The notes below the pieces were generated by a model. It was not told where the DNA came from and did not search any database. It saw only the letters and a list, made by a program, of their open reading frames with translations. A stretch of 64,000 nt of DNA from Limnomonas spitsbergensis (lineage: Eukaryota > Chlorophyta > Chlorophyceae > Chlamydomonadales), in NCBI GenBank assembly GCA_037349105.1, contig JAYJMM010000039.1, forward strand, positions 5,610,501 through 5,674,500, written 5' to 3'. This document shows positions 1-6,958 of this stretch, piece by piece. Position 1 is the first letter of the stretch. Each line of letters begins with the position of its first letter. The translations under genes and the position numbers were made by a program.

Positions 1-2547
1 CTGCCAGAGCCCACATCGGTGAAAAACATTCAGGAGGTCATGGGATTCTTGAATTTCTACCGGTGCTACATCCCGGATTTCTCGAAAAAGGCGGCATGCA
101 TCAACGCATTGCTGGTCAAGGGGGTCCCGTTTGTGTGGGGGCCAGAGCAGTCGCAGGCGTTCCAGTTGATCAAAACAGAGATGTGCGAGGGAGGAAGAGT
201 TCTGCGCAGGCCAGATTACAGTGGGACAGGGCCAGACGGCAAGGGGCCGCCGAGACCATTCTTGCTGTACACAGATTTCTCTAAGCAGGGCATAGGTGCC
301 GTGCTAGGACAGTGTGACGACAGCGGGCGGGAGTATATGGTGGCGTGCACGTCCAGATCCCTGAACAAGAGCGAGAGGAACTATTCCTCGTTCCAGGGGG
401 AGATGCTGGCCGCAGTGTATGCAGCACGCACATACCGTCACATGCTGTTCGGGTGCAAGGTGCATCTCATCACCGACCATGAGCCGCTCACTTACCTCAT
501 GGACAATCAGACGTTGGTAGGCCAGCATGCTAGGTGGGCCCTCATGCTTCAAGAGCTGGACATTACCATTGTCCACCGCTCAGGGGCATGCCATCAGAAT
601 GCGGACATCCCGTCCAGATCACCACTCCCATCCTCAGCTGATCGCACGGGGGCCAGGCTTGATACAGCAGCTCCCGAGCCGGCAGCCCAGGAGGGGGCAG
701 GGGGGAAGCAGGTAGCTTTGCTCACGGGGTTGGGCAGAGTGAACCAGTGGCATGCAGACCAGATGGTGCGCATGGCACAAGAAGGCAGAAGAAGAGTACA
801 GATACTGCGAGCTGCAGAGGCAGCTTACGTGACAGCGCCGGTAGGGCAGGAGATATCCTCAGCCGCCACTGACGATGATGAGCAGGCGCAGCCGGTCAGT
901 ACAGCAGAACAGGCATTCAGCAACAGGGAGCGGGCCAGGACAATGATCAGTGATGTTCTAGCTGACCTGCCCCGGGTGATGCCTCCTCATTCACATGCAG
1001 GCCTGGACACAGCTTGTCTGTCGGGTGGGGCAGTGCGGGCCATGGAGACCGAGGGAGTCGTCCTTTTCGAGCCCTTTGGGGGTATGTGTTCAGGGTTGGA
1101 GATGGTGCTCAGGGCGGGTATCCCAGTGGTGCAGTACCTGTACGCTGATATCAGTGAGGAAGTCAGAGAGATCGCAGGGGGGCGCCTGGTGCAGTTGCAC
1201 AGGAGATACCCTCAGTTGTTTCCGGTCAAAGCATTTGATAAGGCGTTCAGAGCGTTGCCCCAGGATGTGTATGCCATTACGGCAAAGCACCTCCAGGAGG
1301 CGGGCGCCCAGGAGGGGCGCCAGTGGTTCATGGTAGCAGGCTGGGAATGCCAGGACCTTTCGTCAGCAGGCAAGGGGCGTGGGCTCGAGGGAGAGAGAAG
1401 CAAGTCGTTCTTCCCGTTAGTCAAGCTGTTGGGTACACTACAGTTCATGCAGGGGCCTAGGCCGCCAGCGTACCTGATTGAGAACGTGGCAATGCAGTTG
1501 AATCAGAAGAGTGTGAAGGCCAGTGTTGAGGCTTTTCAGGAGGTGTGCCGGATTCTGGGAACACCGGCGCTGTTTGACGCAGCGCAGGTGGGGTCTTACG
1601 CCCACCGCACCCGCAACTATTGGGGGAATATTGCCCCGGCAGCAGATATTGAATTTGTGATTCGTGCGTCGACCAGACCCCACGAGGGGATTGTAGACGA
1701 CATTCTGGACAAGGGCAGCAAGGCCCAAGTAGTATCATGTCCGGACAATGGGGGGTACCGCATCAATGTAACAGGGCAGCCCAGGAAAGTGCTGCCGTGT
1801 TTGATGGCCACGCCCTCATCATATGCTTTCCGGAACGGGCAAAATGGGATGGTGTACAGGCCCATGGGGGACTTGCAGGAGCCCAATGCAAACGAGCGTG
1901 AGCGCGCCATGGGGTACGCTATGGGGTCCACATTGCCGCGCCCAGACTTCCCAGAGGCAGCCAGACGGGCAGCCTTGGGCAGGAGCATGGATTCATGGGC
2001 ACTCAGTGCATGGCTCAGTGTGGCACTCGAGTGTGCTAAGATCATGCCAGCAGAATTGACACGCAGGGCAAAGCTGCCAGGCCAGGACAGGGACCCAGCT
2101 CTGGGGGCGACTTTAATGTCCAGCCACTATGCCCTTGCTACTGCAGGAAACGCATGCTCCGGCAGCGGAGAAGCGGCCGCATCATACAGACAGTGCCTGG
2201 GAGAATCGGCCGCGGCAGACTGGGCCGACGCGGCACAGGAGCCAGGTGGGAACGCGTCTGCAGAACAAGTTGATGTTGGAATCAAAGTACCCAGGGAAAC
2301 AGAGAGTGAGAAGGACCAGCCAGGTTGTCCTGCAGGACCGTCGGCTAGGGTCGATGTGTGGGCGGATGAGCCCGTCTTGAGGTTTCTCCGTGAAAAGACT
2401 TATGTCCAGGGAACAGAGCTAGGAGAACAGACTAGAATACAGCGCAGAGCAGCGCCATTCCAGTGGGAATCAGAGAGGGGAGGAGTCCTGATGAGACTCA
2501 TGCCTGATGGTAGACGTTGTGTGGTGCCCAGGCCAGAAGACAGCTAG
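1..2547 (+). CDS. Retrotransposon pol, part 1: RT end, RNase H, C5 cytosine methyltransferase (partial)
   Basis: The frame is open from base 1, so the start lies outside the window. Residues in the first 60 codons (GFLNFYRCYIPDF) are the RT thumb/connection typical of Gypsy pol. RNase H follows at about 260-620, with LYTDFS (first Asp), the Glu in SFQGEML, the Asp in TDHEPL and a terminal NADIPSR in place of the usual NADALSR. From about 1050 to 2060 the frame continues without a stop into a C5-MTase-like domain, described separately. After a low-complexity linker (about 2060-2500) the frame ends at TAG 2545-2547. The next part, the integrase, is in the -1 frame and overlaps by about 34 nt. 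The two parts would therefore need -1 frameshifting, or the copy carries an indel. It would act in the cytoplasmic particle and nucleus during element replication. Confidence 0.88.
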   Translation: MPEPTSVKNIQEVMGFLNFYRCYIPDFSKKAACINALLVKGVPFVWGPEQSQAFQLIKTEMCEGGRVLRRPDYSGTGPDGKGPPRPFLLYTDFSKQGIGAVLGQCDDSGREYMVACTSRSLNKSERNYSSFQGEMLAAVYAARTYRHMLFGCKVHLITDHEPLTYLMDNQTLVGQHARWALMLQELDITIVHRSGACHQNADIPSRSPLPSSADRTGARLDTAAPEPAAQEGAGGKQVALLTGLGRVNQWHADQMVRMAQEGRRRVQILRAAEAAYVTAPVGQEISSAATDDDEQAQPVSTAEQAFSNRERARTMISDVLADLPRVMPPHSHAGLDTACLSGGAVRAMETEGVVLFEPFGGMCSGLEMVLRAGIPVVQYLYADISEEVREIAGGRLVQLHRRYPQLFPVKAFDKAFRALPQDVYAITAKHLQEAGAQEGRQWFMVAGWECQDLSSAGKGRGLEGERSKSFFPLVKLLGTLQFMQGPRPPAYLIENVAMQLNQKSVKASVEAFQEVCRILGTPALFDAAQVGSYAHRTRNYWGNIAPAADIEFVIRASTRPHEGIVDDILDKGSKAQVVSCPDNGGYRINVTGQPRKVLPCLMATPSSYAFRNGQNGMVYRPMGDLQEPNANERERAMGYAMGSTLPRPDFPEAARRAALGRSMDSWALSAWLSVALECAKIMPAELTRRAKLPGQDRDPALGATLMSSHYALATAGNACSGSGEAAASYRQCLGESAAADWADAAQEPGGNASAEQVDVGIKVPRETESEKDQPGCPAGPSARVDVWADEPVLRFLREKTYVQGTELGEQTRIQRRAAPFQWESERGGVLMRLMPDGRRCVVPRPEDS
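1051..2060 (+). other. C5 cytosine-5 DNA methyltransferase domain embedded in Gypsy pol
   Basis: Conserved C5-MTase blocks occur in the correct order. The motif I-like SAM loop is LFEPFGGMCSGLE (about 1060-1100). An acidic YADIS follows (about 1140). The motif IV-like catalytic loop is WECQDLSSAG (1342-1371), with the Cys at 1348-1350. The motif VI ENV triplet is at 1480-1488. The motif VIII-like block AHRTRNYW is at about 1600-1623. A motif X-like NERERAMGYAMG is at about 1888-1920. The usual Pro before the catalytic Cys is replaced by Glu (ECQ instead of PCQ). The family's reaction is transfer of a methyl group from SAM to C5 of cytosine in DNA. Activity here is inferred, not shown. The domain sits between RNase H and integrase, is uninterrupted, and uses the same frame as RNase H. 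Confidence 0.82.
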
Positions 2548-4157
2548 CAGTGATCCAGACAGCGCATGCAGGTACGGGCCATTTTGGCCGCCACCGCACG
2601 GCTTTCATGGTCATGCAGCAGCATTGGTGGCGGGGGCTTCGAGCAGCAGTCAAGAAGGCGGTGCAGGAATGCGGTGTGTGTGACAGAGCCAGGGCGTCCA
2701 CGTTTAATCACATACAGCCCAACCTACACCCGCTACCCATTGAGGGGTTGTTTTTCCGGTGGGGAGTGGACCTGTGTGGTCCATTCACGACCACGTCCAG
2801 GGGAAATCGGTTCGTGATGGTGTGTGTGGAGCATTACTCCAAATGGGTGGAGTTAATCCCCATTCCAAGCAAGGCGTCTGATGTGACGGCCTTGGCATTC
2901 TTTCAAAATGTTGTTGCACGATTCGGGGGATGCGCAGAGGTGGTGACAGACCAGGGAACAGAGTTCCAGGGTGAATTTCAGGACATGTTGTTGGACTGCT
3001 TCATTGACCATCGCACCACTTCTGCCAACCACCCCCAGGCAGATGGGCTTTCAGAGAGGGCTGTCCAGACCCTCAAGGCAGGCCTACGCAAGTGCTGCGA
3101 GGAGGGCAGCAGCGACGAGTCCTGGGACAAGATGGTGCCCTGGGTAGCCCTAGGCTTCCGATGCTCGCCGCAGCAGGCCACGCGCATGGCGCCGTACGAG
3201 GTGCTGTTCGGACAGAGACCCACCTTCCCCTCCAGAGTGGGAGCGGACCTCTGGAGCACAGCCAAGGTGGCAACGGCAGAGGAGGCAGCAGACCTGCTCT
3301 TGGCCAGAGTGGCCAGGATCAAAGAAGCACTGCCAGTCGCGGGTGAGCATCTAAAAATTGCGCAGCACCGCGACAAGCTGCGATATGCACGCATCCGTGG
3401 GGGAGGGTATGTCCCCCAGGTCAGGCGTTTTGCAGAGGGAGATTACGTGTATGTGAAGTATTCATCAGAGCGACGCAGCCTCGATCCCAAGGCCAGGCCT
3501 GAGATCCTCAGGGTCAAAACGCTGGGGGCGACGGGAACTTTGGTGTTGGAAGGGGCAGATGGCCTCACAGTTACAGAGAATGCAGTCAATTGTTCTCCAT
3601 GCCACTTGCCCAACCTCAGGGGAGTGGTTGATTTCAGTGGAACCAGACCCAATAACAGCCTGTCATGCGAGGTGTGCCAGCTGCCAGATCGCGGAGAGGT
3701 GATGCTTTTGTGTGATGCCTGCAATACAGGTTGGCACATGGACTGCTTGGTACCAGTACTCGAGGAGGTGCCTGAGGGCGAGTGGTTGTGCCCACACTGC
3801 AAGCCGGAGGACAAGGGAGCTGGGCCCGCTGCTGTAGCAGGGCCCACCACAGAAGAGCGCAGTTTACAGGTCCAGGGGCGACCAAGCCCAGCAGCCAGAG
3901 CGGCTGCCAGGACAGCCCAGGAGGCCGATGTCTTGGATAGGCCTGAGGTGGAAGTCATGGCCACCAACCCAGCAACAAGGCAAATGGAGCGGGGCATCGC
4001 AAGACCAATGGCGAACGGGTTGTATGACATCTCGTACACCACTGGCCGGGGAGAGGCCAATGTCACCCCGAGAGCAGTTACAAGAAGGGCCAAGGTGGCC
4101 AAAGAAGCAGCAAGGGAGGAAGAAGAGTCAGCCTTTGAGGATCTTACCGAAACCTGA
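2514..4157 (+). CDS. Retrotransposon pol, part 2: integrase with C-terminal PHD finger
   Basis: No ATG is needed if this part is read by frameshift from the upstream frame. The open frame begins at 2514, just after a TAG. An HHCC zinc-binding region comes first (HAGTGHFGRH ... CGVCDRA, about 2560-2695). The DDE core has Asp in VDLCG (about 2767), Asp in VTDQGTEF (about 2945) and Glu in GLSERAVQ (about 3050), so the catalytic triad is intact. A basic integrase C-terminal domain follows (about 3400-3620). Residues from about 3664 to 3810 form a PHD finger with a C4HC3 pattern: CEVC, then CDAC, then GWHMDC, then CPHC. The tail is charged and ends TGA 4155-4157. The integrase inserts cDNA into host DNA. 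PHD fingers commonly read histone H3 tails, so target-site choice is a reasonable inference. Confidence 0.88.
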   Translation, partial: TLCGAQARRQLAVIQTAHAGTGHFGRHRTAFMVMQQHWWRGLRAAVKKAVQECGVCDRARASTFNHIQPNLHPLPIEGLFFRWGVDLCGPFTTTSRGNRFVMVCVEHYSKWVELIPIPSKASDVTALAFFQNVVARFGGCAEVVTDQGTEFQGEFQDMLLDCFIDHRTTSANHPQADGLSERAVQTLKAGLRKCCEEGSSDESWDKMVPWVALGFRCSPQQATRMAPYEVLFGQRPTFPSRVGADLWSTAKVATAEEAADLLLARVARIKEALPVAGEHLKIAQHRDKLRYARIRGGGYVPQVRRFAEGDYVYVKYSSERRSLDPKARPEILRVKTLGATGTLVLEGADGLTVTENAVNCSPCHLPNLRGVVDFSGTRPNNSLSCEVCQLPDRGEVMLLCDACNTGWHMDCLVPVLEEVPEGEWLCPHCKPEDKGAGPAAVAGPTTEERSLQVQGRPSPAARAAARTAQEADVLDRPEVEVMATNPATRQMERGIARPMANGLYDISYTTGRGEANVTPRAVTRRAKVAKEAAREEEESAFEDLTET

Positions 4158-4884
4158 AGCCCGGAGCGGCAAGGCCGCTGAGCACGTGACGTCACCCACG
4201 CCGTAACTGGCAAGGAGCGGGCAGGCGCCTACAGAGCAGAAGTGCAGATGCAGCGCGGCTTGTCCTAGTACCCGGTAGGCAGTGGGCCAGCAGCCAGAGG
4301 ACCGAAGACGGAAGACGCAGGAGTAGAGTTACGGCAGCTTAATGAAAATTTGTTTCTCAAACACCATAGCAGCAGGGCTACGGTAGTACATATGTTATAA
4401 GGATGATGAGCGAGGAGAATTAGTCAACTCGGGCAGTGATAGCACGGTAGGAGGCGGATCACGCTGCTACGGCGCACAAACCCTGTGGCCATTAAAGACC
4501 AGGCGGCTATGGCGCAGTGGGGCGAGAGCAGCGGTTGTTCTTAGCTTGACTTGATAACTTTGAAATTTCTCTGTTTGCTAGCCAGTAGTGGGCTGAACAG
4601 CTTGAGTTTGTAGGGTTCTGCGCATTGCGCTTCAGCTGCAACTCGGTTAATTGTTATTTCCAGATTTGCAGAAGGCCTGAACCAGGCAGATTTGTCGACG
4701 GCCTGCACCAGGCAAGATTTTAAAAGGCCTGAGCCAGGCAAATTTGTAGAAGGAAGGACCCAGGCATATTTGCAGATGATGATTTGAGCTTCTACGTACA
4801 TATTTTTCCAGAAGTTTATTTCAGTACCACCCCTTTTCCGGCTCCCCGCGCACGCCTGGAGGGCTTAACGCTGGGGAGCGGGGG
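4158..4884. other. Non-coding tail of the Gypsy element
   Basis: No convincing open frame. It contains an imperfect tandem repeat of about 35 bp at 4671-4775, four units built around AGGCCTGAACCAGGCA, and ends in the purine-rich run 4873-4889. It lies between the pol stop and the first 233-bp repeat, where the 3' untranslated region and polypurine tract are expected. Confidence 0.5.
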
Positions 4885-5117
4885 GCGAGTCAAGTAGTAG
4901 GGGCGGTACCCACGAGACGGAGACTTCTAGGCAGAGACATCCAGTTAGGGACTTCCAGTTACAGTAATCTTGTTAACAAGCTCTTGTCTGAAGTACAAGG
5001 AGCATGAGTGTACGGTGATGTACCGTATTTGTGAGTAGAGGACACCTCTCTAAGGTGTCCTGACCGGAGTTTACGGTGTTTACCATAGTATTGCAGTTAC
5101 TGCTTTATGGTGCGACA
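4885..5117 (+). repeat. 233-bp direct repeat, copy 1 (LTR-related)
   Basis: Essentially identical to 5747-5979, at an offset of 862 bp. It ends in CA. It contains a perfect hairpin, AGGACACC/GGTGTCCT, around 5038-5061. It directly follows a purine-rich tract. It could be the start of the 3' LTR, or one LTR of a small non-autonomous element. Confidence 0.75.
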
Positions 5118-5746
5118 GCTGTCACAGTATATTACAGTATACGTGACAGAACCGTTCAGACCGCAGTTAGCGGCCTCGGGGCCTCCGCAGCTTCTCTGCG
5201 GAGTCCTCGGATTTGAAGCTGAGACCTAGAAACCCGCTTACGCAGGTTGATTTGACAGATTGTACCGTACCCTGTATTGGGCCTGCCGGGTCCCTGTATC
5301 CCGGCAATTGCCTTGGCTAGTTACTTCGTCCCTTTCTAAAGGACAGACCTCTATTTGTAACAAGCACCGGACGTCTTCGAGACCTACAGCTTACACATAA
5401 GTCAGTACCTTAATTCGAGTCAAGCCTAGCTCAGCCTCCGCTGAACTAGCTGGAGACAAGTACCCCAGTAAGAGAAACGAGTCCCTGCAGAAGAAGAAGT
5501 ACGCAGCCTACGTCCCGTCCATCTCTCCGCGTGATACGCGGTAAGTGCCCTTAACATAGCCCGGCTGGTTCGCGACCAGACGGCCAGAAGGCCTATGCCC
5601 CTAAGTCAATTGCTATATACACAAATAACCAGCCCGCTGCTTAACTCTAAGAGCACTCGCAGCCAGTGAATAGTCACTGAGCCTGCCCGTAGGCGTCCAT
5701 CACTGCCGTGAGGAAAGAAGTCCGCCACGGACCTGAAGCGCACATC
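5118..5746. other. Unique spacer between the 233-bp repeats
   Basis: About 629 bp with no usable open frame and no recognised gene. It is either the body of a long LTR or the internal part of a TRIM-like miniature element. I found no clear primer-binding site after copy 1. Confidence 0.4.
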
Positions 5747-5979
5747 GCGAGTCAAGTAGTAGGGGCGGTACCCACGAGACGGAGACTTCTAGGCAGAGAC
5801 ATCCAGTTAGGGACTTCCAGTTACAGTAATCTTGTTAACAAGCTCTTGTCTGAAGTACAAGGAGCATGAGTGTACGGTGATGTACCGTATTTGTGAGTAG
5901 AGGACACCTCTCTAAGGTGTCCTGACCGGAGTTTACGGTGTTTACCATAGTATTGCAGTTACTGCTTTATGGTGCGACA
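5747..5979 (+). repeat. 233-bp direct repeat, copy 2 (LTR-related)
   Basis: Second copy of 4885-5117, ending GCGACA. LINE-tail-like sequence in antisense begins at once after it. Confidence 0.75.
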
Positions 5980-6205
5980 TCATTGACCTCTGGGCCCTGC
6001 TCACAAAGGTCGGACACATGGGCGCCCAACAGTCCGGCTGTAAGGGAAGGCAAGCAAGGGAAAAGATACAAGGCAAGGCAAATAGTGAAATGAACAAAAG
6101 GCTGATAGTAAGTTGGAGGTCCAAGACTACCCAGTCTCTTAAGAGTCTAGCCCTCAGCAATATCGACTTCATTTCTACAAAAGCTACGGAACTCTTTTGA
6201 TAACT
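5980..6205 (-). mobile_element. LINE 3'-tail fragment, antisense
   Basis: It begins with a shortened form of the tail shared by LINE copies in this window (CCTCTGGGCCC ... GGGCGCCCAAC) and continues through an A/G-rich stretch. It ends with a segment resembling the antisense 3' UTR (TAGCCCTCAGCAA). It is a divergent relative of the tails at 37100, 45625 and 63252. Confidence 0.55.
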
Positions 6206-6958
6206 GCTCCGGTTGAAATCCTGAAAGTCTGCGGCGCCACCTGCGTGGCCTGTCCACCACCCCTCCCATCTGGGGGAGGGAAACAGATGTGCGTGCAGAA
6301 GAAATACAAGGAAGGGGCTCAGAGGCATGAGCATCGGCAGCAGGGGTCCCGACCACACGGAGTGAAGGGCTCAGTACATGGGCAGCAGCAGCAGGGGATC
6401 TGACCATGCCAAGGGAAGGGCGCACAGGCATGCGCAGCAGAATCAGTAGGGGATCCAACCATGCCAAGGGAAGGGCGCAGAGGCATGCGCAGCAGCAGCA
6501 GTTGGGGATCCGACCAAGCCTGGACGCCTGGTCGACTTTTATTTGACCGAGAAGAGTCTAAAATCTAGGGATCGAAAACCCTGCCAGGACAGAGAAGAGT
6601 ATGGGCATGGTTAGCATTGGCAGGAGGGGGTGGCTGAAGCTGGAGGTAATAAATGGCGAGTGTCCAACATTGTCATGCCAGATTCCAGCCTTGTTTTGTG
6701 ATTGGACGGGATCGCATCCCGAGGAATTCTCTACTATTTTGAATTAAGGTAAATTAATATCTTTGGAAGTTTGAATGTCGTTCCCGAGCCGTCAACCCCA
6801 TTTAAGCAATTCTAGGACCCATGCAGCAGGCCAGGGTGCGAGACTGGTAAAGGTTCGGACTCAGATCGCCTCCACACATTCTTTTGTTTTCTCTGAATAC
6901 TCCAACATTCGCTACCAATCCTCCTTGCGACTCACCTTTTATCGTCCCTTAAACCAAT
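6206..6958. other. Intergenic region upstream of eIF3g, with a ~60-bp tandem repeat
   Basis: At 6310-6520 an imperfect repeat of about 60 bp (core GACCATGCCAAGGGAAGGGC) occurs three to four times. The rest is unique sequence and should contain the eIF3g promoter and 5' UTR. I see no secure TATA box. Confidence 0.45.

Larger units (their letters stand above)
1..5979 (+). mobile_element. Ty3/Gypsy-like LTR retrotransposon with methyltransferase, 5'-truncated by window edge
   Basis: The order RT(end)-RNase H-[C5 DNA methyltransferase]-integrase-PHD reads 5' to 3', which matches Ty3/Gypsy pol order (RT-RH-IN) with two added modules. Gag, protease, most of RT and the 5' LTR lie left of the window. 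The coding part ends at 4157. It is followed by about 730 bp of non-coding sequence, a purine-rich run at 4873-4889 that could be the polypurine tract, and a 233-bp sequence present twice (4885-5117 and 5747-5979). The 3' end at 5979 is set by the end of that repeat and the start of LINE-tail sequence at 5980. The exact LTR boundaries are uncertain because no clean TG...CA pair was found. Confidence 0.8.
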
